Assembly (NCBI RefSeq): GCF_021018745.1
Contig: NZ_CP063845.1
Location: forward strand, 1,116,001 to 1,180,000
Source of the DNA: Gloeobacter morelensis MG652769
GTDB lineage: Bacteria > Cyanobacteriota > Cyanobacteriia > Gloeobacterales > Gloeobacteraceae
Reading direction: 5' to 3'
DNA length: 64,000 nt
The notes under the pieces were generated by a model. The model did not search any database, was not told the origin of the DNA, and was given only the letters and a program-made list of their open reading frames with translations. A program made the position numbers and the translations under genes. Shown piece by piece: positions 51,449-60,413 of the stretch (the stretch's first letter is position 1; each line of letters begins with the position of its first letter).

Positions 51449-52203
51449 TAGTCAATCAACTCCCTTGTTCTATCAGTTATGCATGCCTCAAAAATTAAAT
51501 CTAATTGCCTATGCAAAGACTCTAATATCTCCCACTCTACTTCGTCGCCACTTGGTGGAACAATAAGTAGGTCCGGTCTAAATACATCTATGTCAAGCAG
51601 TATTGAGACTGCCTCCTTTGAGAGAGAATCAATTGCTTGATTTAAGATTAGAAGTGCTTGAACGTCGATCAGGGGAATCTGCAATTGCATAAAGTAGCCA
51701 TTCAAACTGCTTGGCATATCCCCAGAGATCTGAGGAAGGGTTCGCAGATAGTCAGCAAAATCATGTACAGGATAGGGAATTCTAATTTTATTGATATAGC
51801 GGACAGCCGCACGATTAATGATCTCCGGCTTTGCTATATTGAGATACGTTTTCCAGTGTTTTTTCGCCTCGTCCCTGAATGCCTCCCATGATTCGTAAGG
51901 AGTTAGGCGGCTGAAAGTGTAACCGTGAAGACTTGCCTGAAAAATATACTTCCTATCCTCGCTCGAGAATTTGTAGCCTACGCTCTTTGAGGCTGCTGCA
52001 AACTCAAGGTCAGGCTTGACAGTTATTGAACCCTCAAAGTTGATGAGTTCTTCGCAAATGGGATACTCGGACTCTCTTCCCACATTGGCTTTGGCCAGTG
52101 ACTTCAATAAGTTTTCCTCAGAGATATTTGCAGGCAAAGTTGTCCGAAAGTCGATAATGGCTTCAGTAATGGGAGCATTTCTATATTTTTTTGGTTGTTC
52201 CAT
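51448..52203 (-). CDS. TIGR04255-family protein
   Basis: A 251-residue protein matching the TIGR04255 pattern: RNAPITEAIIDFRTTLP at the start, a beta-rich middle (YIFQASLHGYTFSRLTPYES), RAAVRYINKIRIPYP, and a helical end (EILESLHRQLDLIFEACITD). The family is sporadically distributed in bacteria and has no known function. Here it leads a three-gene minus-strand module with overlapping ends, lower GC than the neighbours and a damaged middle gene. ATG 52203 is the first in frame. Confidence 0.85.
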   Translation of the reverse strand: MEQPKKYRNAPITEAIIDFRTTLPANISEENLLKSLAKANVGRESEYPICEELINFEGSITVKPDLEFAAASKSVGYKFSSEDRKYIFQASLHGYTFSRLTPYESWEAFRDEAKKHWKTYLNIAKPEIINRAAVRYINKIRIPYPVHDFADYLRTLPQISGDMPSSLNGYFMQLQIPLIDVQALLILNQAIDSLSKEAVSILLDIDVFRPDLLIVPPSGDEVEWEILESLHRQLDLIFEACITDRTRELID

Positions 52204-52358
52204 AAGTATAATCCTAGCCGCTCGCAGATCCCTTTGTTAGCGGGCCTCTATCTCCACCGCGTTTATCTGTACACGTTAGTGTATCTGAAGGTGCAAGCAA
52301 ACTACTCAGTGTTCAACAGCCAGGTTTGGATTGCACTGCCAACACCGGACTTTAGAAT

Positions 52359-54935
52359 CTACGTGCGCACCACGACCACCGTGCAGTCGCTGCCCTTGGC
52401 GACGGTTTCGGGGATGTTGCCCCGGATGGCCTGGCGCAACAGGCTCTCGCGGCTCGCACCAATAATCACCCCGTCAAAGTGGCCTTCGGAGGTGCACTGA
52501 ACGATGGCCTGGGCAATGGATTTTGAGAACAAAGGCAAGGCGCGCACGGGGTAGCCCAACGAGCGGCCGAGGCTCTCAGCGTCCGCTTCCAGTAGACCTG
52601 TGTCGTGGGCCGCATTGTCGGGAGCGAAGACCTGGCAGACGGCGATCTCGCTCTTGCCGGGGCCGCGGCGCAATAAGGCGGGCAGGATCTTGATGGCCTC
52701 CTGGGCGTTGGGACCGCCGCCGATGGGCACCAGCCAGCGGCGCGGGATCGCGTCGCCTTTGAGCTTGACCAGGAGCACCTCGCAGGGCGCCTGGCGGATG
52801 ATTGTATCGACGGTGTTGCTGAAGATGCGGTCCGGGGCGGTGTTCACCCCCCGCCAGCCCATCAGCACCAGGCCGATGCGCCGCTCTTTGACCGTTTCGA
52901 GCACCGCCTGGGCGATGTCGTGGGCGACGCGCACCTGGGTATGCACCGGCACCCCGACGGCCCGACCGGCGCGCACGGCCTGGCGCACGAGGTTGACTGC
53001 CGGGGCCACTGCCACCGGCGTGCTGGAGGGTGCGCTGGTGCGGGGTACGGCGATGACGTGCAGACACTCCAGTTCGAGGTTGCGCTCGCGGGCGATGGCC
53101 AGGGCAAATGCCAAAAGCGCCGGGGCGGTGTCCGGATTGGCCAGGGGCAATAGCAGCCGGCCGCCGCCCACCGCCGGGGAGCGGGTCTGATAGACCACAT
53201 AGGAGGGGTCGGGGCGCGGACCGACCGCCTGGGTGTCACCACTCAGTAAATCCGCCTCGGCGCGGATGATGTCGCTGCGGGTGATGATCCCCACCAGCTT
53301 GGCCTGCTCGACCACCGGCAGGCGGCTCAATTCGTAGCGATTGAGCAGATAAAGCACTTCTTTGATGCTGTCGCGGGGGTTGACGGTGACCGGCTGCGGC
53401 GTCATCAGTTCGCTGAGCGGGGCGGTGGGCGGCAGATTGCGCACCGCGATCTTCATCAGATCGGTCTGGGTGACGATCCCCACCAACTTCTCGCCCTCGA
53501 CCACCGGAAAGCCCCGGTGGTGCGAGCGCGAAAAGGCCTGGGACACTTCGCTCAGGGGCAGTGTGCTCTCCAGCGTCTCCAGGCGCGTCTGCATGACGTC
53601 GCCCGCCGCCAGTTGAGCGAGCAGCTTCTCGTCGCTCACCGCCTCCTCACCCAGACGGATACCGTTCCAGGCCAAAAGTTGGTCGTAGATCGAGCCTTCG
53701 TTGAGGCGCTCAGCCACCAGCGAAGCGACCACGCAGACGACCATCAAGGGCAGCACCAGGTTGAAGTCGTTGGTGATCTCAAAGATGATGATCACCGCCG
53801 TAATCGGCACGCGGGTCACCGCACAGAAAAACGCTCCCATCCCGGCAAGTGAGTAGGTGATGGGCGTATTGACAGCCAGGGTGCTGTAGGAGAGCGTGCC
53901 CACCAGCGAACCCAGGGCAGCCCCCAGCACCAGCGAGGGGGCGAACACGCCGCCCGGTGCCCCGCAGCCATAGGCGATGAGCGTGAGCACGAACTGGGCC
54001 ACGAAGGCGAGGGCGGCGAACTGCCAGGGTTCCTGGGCACCGATGATAAGGCCGCGCAACGCTTCGCCGTCGCGAAAGACCGCAGGCAGCAGCGCCAGGC
54101 TCCCGCCCATGACCAGCCCGGCCAGACCCACCCGCAAAGGCATATTCCAGCGCAGCACCCGCCGGTTGAAGGTGAGGCTCGCGATGAGACCCCGGTTGTA
54201 GAGTGCCCCCAGCACCCCCGCCAGCACCCCGAGCAACAGATAAAACGGGATCTCCTGAACCGTAAAACCGGTCTGAAAATCGGCCATGCTCGATTTGAGG
54301 TCGAAGCTGAAGCCCCCCAGCACCCGCGAGAGCACCGCACCGATAAACGAGGCGAGGATGGCCACCCCCAGGGTGAGGCCCGAAACGTTCTGCAGCAGCT
54401 GCTCGACGACGAAGATCACCCCGGCAATCGGGGCGTCGAAGGCGGCGGCCAGTCCCGCCCCCGCCCCGGCGGCCACCAACTGGCGGCGGTAGGCGGGGGA
54501 AGTGGGCACCCAGCGGCTCAGTTGGTTGGCCAGCGCCGCCCCGATCTGAATGGTCGGGCCTTCGCGCCCGAGCGGGAACCCCGAACCCAGCGTCACCATC
54601 GTGCCCACCAGTTTGACGAGGGCGACGCGCAGATCGAGCGCCATCGGCACGCGGGCAAGCACCGCCTTCACCTGGGGAATGCCGCTACCGGAAGCTTCCG
54701 GAGCAAAGCGCTCCACCAGCCAGCCGGCTGCCAGTCCCCCTACAAGCCCAAGCAGCGGCAGCACCCACCAGCCGAATGAGCCCGCAGCGTCGAGGCGCCA
54801 GTGGCTGAGGAGGTCGGCGCCCTGTTTGAGGATGACCGCCGCCAGACCCGCCACCAGGCCGATCAAGCACGCTTCCAGCGTCGCGAGGCGCTGGGGACGG
54901 AGCAGTTGCCGAAAATTTTGCAGCCAGGATTGCAT
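52359..54935 (-). CDS. ClC chloride channel/antiporter with CBS and universal-stress domains
   Basis: An 858-residue membrane protein. ClC signature loops are GSGIPQVKAVL, GREGPTIQIGA (with the gating Glu) and GAPGGVFAPSLVLGAALG, across about 11 helices in residues 20-420. A CBS pair follows near 440-560 (DVMQTRLETLESTLPLSEVS; LMTPQPVTVNPRDSIKEVLY). The last 270 residues form two universal-stress-protein domains (LLLPLANPDTAPALLAFALA; RRWLVPIGGGPNAQEAIKIL). CBS and USP parts suggest gating by adenine nucleotides (inference). ATG 54935 is used; GTG 54956 is an alternative. Confidence 0.93.
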   Translation of the reverse strand: MQSWLQNFRQLLRPQRLATLEACLIGLVAGLAAVILKQGADLLSHWRLDAAGSFGWWVLPLLGLVGGLAAGWLVERFAPEASGSGIPQVKAVLARVPMALDLRVALVKLVGTMVTLGSGFPLGREGPTIQIGAALANQLSRWVPTSPAYRRQLVAAGAGAGLAAAFDAPIAGVIFVVEQLLQNVSGLTLGVAILASFIGAVLSRVLGGFSFDLKSSMADFQTGFTVQEIPFYLLLGVLAGVLGALYNRGLIASLTFNRRVLRWNMPLRVGLAGLVMGGSLALLPAVFRDGEALRGLIIGAQEPWQFAALAFVAQFVLTLIAYGCGAPGGVFAPSLVLGAALGSLVGTLSYSTLAVNTPITYSLAGMGAFFCAVTRVPITAVIIIFEITNDFNLVLPLMVVCVVASLVAERLNEGSIYDQLLAWNGIRLGEEAVSDEKLLAQLAAGDVMQTRLETLESTLPLSEVSQAFSRSHHRGFPVVEGEKLVGIVTQTDLMKIAVRNLPPTAPLSELMTPQPVTVNPRDSIKEVLYLLNRYELSRLPVVEQAKLVGIITRSDIIRAEADLLSGDTQAVGPRPDPSYVVYQTRSPAVGGGRLLLPLANPDTAPALLAFALAIARERNLELECLHVIAVPRTSAPSSTPVAVAPAVNLVRQAVRAGRAVGVPVHTQVRVAHDIAQAVLETVKERRIGLVLMGWRGVNTAPDRIFSNTVDTIIRQAPCEVLLVKLKGDAIPRRWLVPIGGGPNAQEAIKILPALLRRGPGKSEIAVCQVFAPDNAAHDTGLLEADAESLGRSLGYPVRALPLFSKSIAQAIVQCTSEGHFDGVIIGASRESLLRQAIRGNIPETVAKGSDCTVVVVRT

Positions 54936-55014
54936 AGGACCGGGGGAGCCGTCCACCTTCTAGCCTAAACCCGCAGATGCTTCTCTTGCGGTGCCCGGGA
55001 GCAGGGGGCACCGT

Positions 55015-56049
55015 CTAGCTGAGGTCGATCTGGTTGCCGCGGCGCTGGCGCATCACCTCGTAAAGCATAATCCCACCTGCCACCGAAGCGTTGAGGCTGG
55101 TCGTCTTGCCCGCCAGCGGAATCGAGACCATGTGGTCGCAGTGGCGCTGGGTGAGTAGCGAAATGCCCTTGCCCTCGGAGCCCACCACGACTACCAATGG
55201 CCCCTCCAGCTTCAGTTCGTAGAGCGCCTGGCTCGCCCTCTCCTGGGTGCCGACAATCTGATAACCCGCCTCCTTGAGGCGTTCGATGGCCTGGTTGAGG
55301 TTGGTGACCCGGGCGATGGGCAGGTGCTCCACCGCCCCTGCCGCCACCTTGGCCACCGTCGCCGTCACCCCCACCGCCCGCCGCTGGGGCAAGATCATCC
55401 CCTGAAAACCGAACGCCTCGGCGGAGCGGATGAGCGCCCCCAGATTGTGGGGATCTTCGATGCCGTCGGCGGCGAGCAACACCGGGTCGGGCCGCTCCAC
55501 GAGCGAAGCGATCAATTCCTCGAATTCGACGTAGGGATGGGCGGCGGCCTGGGCGGCGATGCCCTGGTGGTTGCCCCCGGCGGTGAGCTGATCGAGCCGG
55601 CGCGGCTCGACGATGTCGATCACCGCCCCGCCGGCCTTGGCTGCGTCGAGCAGCCGCAAAAAGCGCGGGTCGTAGCGCAACTTCTCGGTGAGCCAGATGC
55701 GGTTGAGCGGACGGCTGTTCTGCAGGGCGGCGATCACCGACTGTTTGCCGTAGAGCAATTCTGCCTCGTCGCTCTCGACTACGGTCGGGGCAGCTTCAGG
55801 GGCCATGCGGGTCTTGATGGTCTTGGGGGTGCGGCTCCCGGCCCCGGTCGGGGTGATGTCTTTGACTTTGGCCGTTCGGGTCGCATCGCGCGGCCGTTCG
55901 GGTCGGGACACCTCGCCTGTGGCTTTACGCACCAGTTTGGCCGGGCGCTTGGTTTTAGGTTTGGCGGCGGAGTAGGGCTTCGCCTTGGTGCTCGGGCGCT
56001 TAGGCCTCTGGGGACGGGGTGTCGGGGCCATGGTGTTGTTGAAACTCAT
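55015..56049 (-). CDS. rlmB: 23S rRNA 2'-O-methyltransferase, TrmH/RlmB family
   Basis: A 344-residue SPOUT methyltransferase acting on 23S rRNA (G2251-type site in E. coli). After a 90-residue basic, Pro/Lys-rich N-terminal extension, the conserved part starts ELLYGKQSVIAALQNSRPLN, with DGIEDPHNLGALIRSAEAFG, VVVVGSEGKGISLL and IPLAGKTTSLNASVAGGIML as the knotted SAM site. The extension is longer than in E. coli RlmB and may help bind RNA. It overlaps the end of the Mini-III gene by 50 bp; ATG 56031 would shorten the overlap. Confidence 0.94.
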   Translation of the reverse strand: MSFNNTMAPTPRPQRPKRPSTKAKPYSAAKPKTKRPAKLVRKATGEVSRPERPRDATRTAKVKDITPTGAGSRTPKTIKTRMAPEAAPTVVESDEAELLYGKQSVIAALQNSRPLNRIWLTEKLRYDPRFLRLLDAAKAGGAVIDIVEPRRLDQLTAGGNHQGIAAQAAAHPYVEFEELIASLVERPDPVLLAADGIEDPHNLGALIRSAEAFGFQGMILPQRRAVGVTATVAKVAAGAVEHLPIARVTNLNQAIERLKEAGYQIVGTQERASQALYELKLEGPLVVVVGSEGKGISLLTQRHCDHMVSIPLAGKTTSLNASVAGGIMLYEVMRQRRGNQIDLS

Positions 56050-56407
56050 CGCACAGGTGAAGGATGACCCCGAGGCGGTCGCGGTCAGCCAGAAACAAAT
56101 ATCCTAACAAAGCCTCGAAGGCCGTGGCCAAACGGTAGGTGGCTGGGTCGAGGCGCCGCGGGACCGTCCCCCCGGCGTTGCGGCCGCGCCTTAGCCAGTC
56201 GGCCTCCTCCACCGTCAGGTGCGGGGACAGGCAGGTCGCAAGCTTTGCCTGGGCAGAGGCCCGCACACAGGCGACGGTGTCGCCGTGCAGCCTCTGGCGG
56301 CGGCGGGGGGGGAGCAGAACCCGCGTGCGCACGTGCAGTTCCCAGACCGCGTCGCCCAGGTAGGCCAGCGCCTCCAGCGACAGCGAGCGGATCTGGACGG
56401 GATCCAA
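56000..56407 (-). CDS. mrnC: Mini-ribonuclease 3
   Basis: A 135-residue RNase III-like catalytic domain without an RNA-binding domain. LSLEALAYLGDAVWELHVRT has the conserved Asp of the RNase III signature, and FEALLGYLFLADRDRL the second acidic region. In bacilli it matures 23S rRNA ends. The start is TTG 56407, with GGAAAG upstream in the preceding stop region. It lies 3 bp after the STAS gene and overlaps rlmB, so rRNA maturation and methylation are linked. Confidence 0.92.
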   Translation of the reverse strand: MDPVQIRSLSLEALAYLGDAVWELHVRTRVLLPPRRRQRLHGDTVACVRASAQAKLATCLSPHLTVEEADWLRRGRNAGGTVPRRLDPATYRLATAFEALLGYLFLADRDRLGVILHLCDEFQQHHGPDTPSPEA

Positions 56408-56410
56408 GGG

Positions 56411-56779
56411 CTACTTTCCGGGAATGTGCCCGAGCGCTTCTTCGAGGGAATTGCGCAGCGACAAAAACTGCTCCAGGCGCACCAGCCGCACCGTCTGGGT
56501 GACGCGCGGGTTGGCGACGATTTGGAAAGTACCGGGAACCCCCTGCACTTTTTTGGCCAGCTGCACCAGCGCCCCCAGGCCGGAGCTGTCGACAAAATCG
56601 ATCTGCGACAAATCCAGCACGACGTTGGGCGTGCCTTCCTCGATGTACTTATTCATCACTTTGCGGAAGACGGGTTCCGAGAAGGCGTCCAGCTGACCAA
56701 TCAGGCGAAAAAGCTGGTAGTTTTCGCCTTCATCGCGGGTGCCCCTCAGGCTCACCGTCAGGTTGATCGGCTCAGGAAT
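56411..56779 (-). CDS. STAS-domain protein (anti-sigma factor antagonist-like)
   Basis: A single STAS domain. The family runs QLFRLIGQLDAFSEPVFRKV, VVLDLSQIDFVDSSGLGALV (with the Ser normally phosphorylated by a partner kinase) and VRLVRLEQFLSLRNSLEEAL. It is the cyanobacterial type that extends about 8 residues upstream of GTG 56755. That extension has no ATG but begins at ATT 56779, which follows a strong GGAGGGAAGG. I place the start there; GTG 56755 has no ribosome site. It leads the mrnC-rlmB run. Confidence 0.85.
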   Translation of the reverse strand: MPEPINLTVSLRGTRDEGENYQLFRLIGQLDAFSEPVFRKVMNKYIEEGTPNVVLDLSQIDFVDSSGLGALVQLAKKVQGVPGTFQIVANPRVTQTVRLVRLEQFLSLRNSLEEALGHIPGK

Positions 56780-56855
56780 GGCCTTCCCTCCAACAGAGCG
56801 CTTTCAGGCTAACACTATAGGATGAGACTCCCGCAGCTGTCTAGCGTGCCGGGCG

Positions 56856-58562
56856 CTACTGCAAGTCGGTGTCGATGCGCTGCAACCGCAGCAGCACCCG
56901 CCCGAGGGCGAAGGACAGCAGACCCGCCAGGCCAAAGGCGGCGATCGCCTCGAGAATATGGTCGGCGGTGTAGAGCACGACCGAACAGATGAGAAAGGCC
57001 GCCAACAGCACGCTGTAGATGCCGCCGATGGCCGCCGAGTTGAGCCGCTTGAGCAGCCGCTCCGTCTCGATCGACTTGGTGCGCACCCGCAGTTCGCCGC
57101 GGTCGGCCCGCTCCAAAGTCTGCTCGATGCGCCGGGGCAGGTTGACGGTCATCGAACTGACCTGGCCCACCTGCTGGCCGAGCTGGTTCAATAGTTCGCG
57201 CATACCGAATTCTGAATTGACAGCCATGAGCTGATCAGCAAAAGGCTGGGCCACGTCCATAAAGTTGAAATCGGGATCGAGGCCCTTGCCCAGTCCTTCG
57301 AGGGTCGAGACGGCCCGCAGCACAAACGTGAAAGTCGCCGGAAAGCGAAAGGGCTGCTCGTAAGCCATCTCGTAAATGTCGTCGGTCAACTCTGCAAAGT
57401 TGAACGACTGCATGCTGTAGGGCTGGTTGACAAAGTTGGTGAGCAAAAATTCGATCGAGCGGCGGATGGGCACGCGATCGGCGTTTTTCTTGATAGCCCC
57501 CAGTTCGATGAGTGAATCGATCACCTTGTCGGCATCGGATTGGGCCACCCCGAGAAAGGTGTCCATGAGCTTCTCTTTGGTGCCCGGCTGGATGTGGCCC
57601 ATCATGCCGAAGTCATAAAAAATCAGCGCCCCGTCGTGGCGCACGGCGATGTTGCCCGGGTGGGGATCGGCGTGAAAGAAGCCGTCGTTGAGCAGCTGCT
57701 GCAGGTAGGAGCGCGCCCCGATGCGCGCTAGCGATCGCCGGTCGAGCCCCGCCGCCTCCAGCGCCGCGTAGTTGCTGATTTTGATGCCCGGCAAATATTC
57801 GAGGGTGAGCACCTTGGGGGAGGAGTAGCGCCAGTAGACCCGCGGCACGCAAATTTCGGGGCTGTCTTTAAAGTTGCGGCGGAAGGTGTCGGCGTTGCGC
57901 CCCTCATTGAGGTAGTCAATCTCGAGCATGAGAATGCGGGCGCACTCGTCGTAGATGGGCACCCACTCGCGCCCGCCCCGGCCGTAGCGCGGGTGGTTCT
58001 GCAGATACTGGGCGATGCCGCGCAGGATGCCGAGATCGACATTGAACAGCTTCTCCAGGCCCGGGCGCTGCACTTTGACAACCACTTCTTCGCTGGAGTG
58101 CAGCTGGGCTCTGTGCACCTGACCCAGGGAAGCGGCGGCAATCGGGGTCGGATCAAAAAACTGGAAGACCTGGGGGATCGGTTTGCCGAACTGGCCCTCG
58201 ACGATCTCGACGACTTGTTCGTAGGGAAAGGCCGGCACCTCGTCCTGGAGCCTGGAGAGTTCTTCGATGTATTCTTTGGGAAACAAATCCGCCCGCGTCG
58301 AAAACAGTTGCCCGACTTTGATAAAAGTCGGGCCCAGTTCAAGCATCGTCTCGCGCGTCCAGATGGCCCGCATGCGCTGGCGGCGCGAGCGGTTTTCTTC
58401 GCTGTCGCCGCTGCGGTAGGTCCACTTTTTGCTGTCCCACCAGCGGTAGAACAGAATCAACAAAAAGAAGCCCCAAATATCGATCACGCGGCGGGTGCGC
58501 GAGTAGTTGACCCGATTCCAGCGATAGTTCTTGGCAGAAGAAGGCGGCGCCGACACGATCAC
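56856..58562 (-). CDS. ABC1/UbiB-family protein kinase-like protein
   Basis: A 568-residue atypical kinase of the ABC1/AarF family. Motifs are PTFIKVGQLFSTRADLFPKE (the KxGQ motif), PIAAASLGQVHRAQL (the Ala-rich loop), VVVKVQRPGL, FFHADPHPGNIAVRHDGAL and YDFGMMGHI. Two C-terminal membrane helices follow near 495-560. Members support quinone synthesis or chloroplast stress responses; substrates are unclear. The start is GTG 58562 or 58556; neither has a clear ribosome site, but the upstream gene ends at 58591. Confidence 0.92.
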   Translation of the reverse strand: MIVSAPPSSAKNYRWNRVNYSRTRRVIDIWGFFLLILFYRWWDSKKWTYRSGDSEENRSRRQRMRAIWTRETMLELGPTFIKVGQLFSTRADLFPKEYIEELSRLQDEVPAFPYEQVVEIVEGQFGKPIPQVFQFFDPTPIAAASLGQVHRAQLHSSEEVVVKVQRPGLEKLFNVDLGILRGIAQYLQNHPRYGRGGREWVPIYDECARILMLEIDYLNEGRNADTFRRNFKDSPEICVPRVYWRYSSPKVLTLEYLPGIKISNYAALEAAGLDRRSLARIGARSYLQQLLNDGFFHADPHPGNIAVRHDGALIFYDFGMMGHIQPGTKEKLMDTFLGVAQSDADKVIDSLIELGAIKKNADRVPIRRSIEFLLTNFVNQPYSMQSFNFAELTDDIYEMAYEQPFRFPATFTFVLRAVSTLEGLGKGLDPDFNFMDVAQPFADQLMAVNSEFGMRELLNQLGQQVGQVSSMTVNLPRRIEQTLERADRGELRVRTKSIETERLLKRLNSAAIGGIYSVLLAAFLICSVVLYTADHILEAIAAFGLAGLLSFALGRVLLRLQRIDTDLQ

Positions 58563-58590
58563 GAATGGGTAGCAAAGGGGGACAGGGACT

Positions 58591-58923
58591 TCACGTGGCT
58601 TCCTGGTTGCGGAAGCGCTGCAATTCTGAGCGCAGGCGGGCAACCTCCGCGCGCAACTCGTCGATATTGCGCTGGACATCTTTGGAAGCGGCCGGGGTGC
58701 GCGCCGTGTAGCCCTCGGCGCTCAAATCCGCCAGCGTCTCGGCTTGTTCGGCCTCCGCACGGGTAATCACCGCCTCGGTAAATTGCCGCAGCCCATCGCG
58801 CCAATCCGCCTCGGCCTTGCCCACTTCACTCAGCACATCGGTGACGGCATCTTCAAGCTTTTCAAGCAAAATCTCGGCCGTCGCCCTACCGATAAAAAAA
58901 GTCCGGATCCACGGATCGCTCAC
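58591..58923 (-). CDS. Conserved cyanobacterial small protein
   Basis: A 110-residue protein starting at GTG 58923, MSDPWIRTFFIGRATAEILL, followed by amphipathic helices (EDAVTDVLSEVGKAEADWRD) and a C-terminal coiled coil (RNIDELRAEVARLRSELQRF). By memory it resembles a small family conserved in cyanobacteria and plants, with unknown role. It precedes the ABC1 kinase by about 28 bp and is probably co-transcribed. Confidence 0.8.
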   Translation of the reverse strand: MSDPWIRTFFIGRATAEILLEKLEDAVTDVLSEVGKAEADWRDGLRQFTEAVITRAEAEQAETLADLSAEGYTARTPAASKDVQRNIDELRAEVARLRSELQRFRNQEAT

Positions 58924-59149
58924 TTTGCCACTCCATCGATGCGCCCGGCCTGCGAGTTGCAGTCACCGCCGATCCAGCCCGGAAGCCGGCGACCGGATTT
59001 ACCCCTCGATTTTACCCTACAAGCTTTGTCCTGGCGGTGAGTGCATAGACTGAGCCCTGGCTTGCGGTCGGGGCTTTGAACAATCCACCGGGCTGCACTG
59101 CCCGTAATCCCTGCAGAACCCGCACGCAATGCCCACCTATAGTTGAGCC

Positions 59150-60178
59150 ATGGCCGAGATTCGCGACCGCTTCGCAGGCACTGTGTCCGGCAAAATTTAT
59201 CTTTGGTTGGCCGTCTTCATCTTTGGTCTGGCCAATCCGGTGGTCCGCAAATTGACCGAACTGGGCGCTCTGTATCCGGTGGAGGGCCGCAATCCGATTT
59301 CGCTGTGCAACGTTCTGTTTGTCGGCAATCTGTGTGCGCTGCCGGTGCTGTTTGCTGTCTACCGCCACGAGTGGACGCCGGGCAATCTGGGACGCATAAG
59401 CCGCCGGGAATGGTCACTGCTGCTCATCGTTGCTCTGCTTGCCGGTGCCCTCGCACCCGCCTTGATCTTCCAGGCGCTTTCGCTAGCGATGGTCAGCAGT
59501 GTGCTGTTCGTCAGCCGTATCGAGACACCGCTGCTATTGGCGCTGTCGGTGTGGCTGTACGGCGAGCGCCTCAACCGCTACCAGAGCGCCGGGGCGCTGA
59601 TGTGCTTTGTAGGCGCGTTGGTGCCGCTGCTGCTGCCCTCCGGCGGTGTCCCGACTTTCTCGATGGCCGAAGATCTGTGGAGCTTCGGGATGGGGGAAGG
59701 ATTCGCAGCCCTGGCCGCCGTCGCCTCCGCCGTCGCCACCATCCTCAGCAAAAACGGTCTCGCCGCGGTGCCCCCCGGCATCTATCTGGTGGTGCGCTCA
59801 GCTTTGGGGGCGGTGATTTTCTTTGTCGTCGCCTGGGCCCTCTACGGACCGGAACACTTTCAGGACGCTTTCTCGCCAATCTTGTGGCAGTGGATGCTCC
59901 TGTACGGGGCCGTCATCGTCGCCCTTGGGCAGTTGCTCTGGTTTTCCGGCCTCAAGCGCGCCGCCATCCTCGATGCGTCCCTTGCCAGTTCGTTTATTCC
60001 AGCCATCGGTACCGTAGGAGCCTATTTTCTGCTGGGCGAGGTGCCGGACGGCATCCAGTACTTCAGCGGCATCCTGGTCATCTTGGGTCTGTTGCTCAGC
60101 CAGTGGGGTTCCCGGCGATCTCCGCCAGTCGCTCTCGACGCAATGGGGGGGACAGCGGGTGGATTTAAGGGAGTGTGA
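59150..60178 (+). CDS. EamA/DMT-family transporter
   Basis: A 342-residue membrane protein with about ten helices arranged as two EamA repeats: first IYLWLAVFIFGLANPVVRKL to VWLYGERLNRYQSAGALMCF, second GFAALAAVASAVATILSKNG to AYFLLGEVPDGIQYFSGILV. Proteins of this superfamily export metabolites such as amino acids; the substrate is unknown. The ATG at 59150 is clear. A cobalamin riboswitch begins about 50 bp after its stop but belongs to the next gene. Confidence 0.9.
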   Translation: MAEIRDRFAGTVSGKIYLWLAVFIFGLANPVVRKLTELGALYPVEGRNPISLCNVLFVGNLCALPVLFAVYRHEWTPGNLGRISRREWSLLLIVALLAGALAPALIFQALSLAMVSSVLFVSRIETPLLLALSVWLYGERLNRYQSAGALMCFVGALVPLLLPSGGVPTFSMAEDLWSFGMGEGFAALAAVASAVATILSKNGLAAVPPGIYLVVRSALGAVIFFVVAWALYGPEHFQDAFSPILWQWMLLYGAVIVALGQLLWFSGLKRAAILDASLASSFIPAIGTVGAYFLLGEVPDGIQYFSGILVILGLLLSQWGSRRSPPVALDAMGGTAGGFKGV

Positions 60179-60229
60179 TGTCGCAATCCGGCCCGGTAAA
60201 TCCCTGCGGACTTCAAAAGAGATAGCTAC

Positions 60230-60380
60230 CGCTGGGTGGTGCTAGGATGACCTCGCCTTCGGCGGCCGGGGGATCAGCCCGGCCTGAAAGGGGAAAGCGT
60301 GGTGAAAGCCCACCGCTGTGCCGCAACTGTGATGGCGATTGTGCCTGAGCCAGGATGCCCGCCGAGAGTGCTTCACGTTC
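60230..60380 (+). ncRNA. Cobalamin (B12) riboswitch
   Basis: The conserved core is present: GAAAGGGGAAAGCGTGGTG and AAAGCCCACCGCTGTGCC, then the B12 box GCAACTGTGATGG, and GAGCCAGGATGCCCGCC. Upstream GGTGGTGCTAGG fits the 5' element. Binding of adenosylcobalamin usually shuts off expression. The only gene directly downstream is the 63-residue membrane protein at 60414. The bounds are approximate. Confidence 0.92.
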
Positions 60381-60413
60381 CATTTCCGCGTCCCACGGAT
60401 GCAAGGAGCAGCA

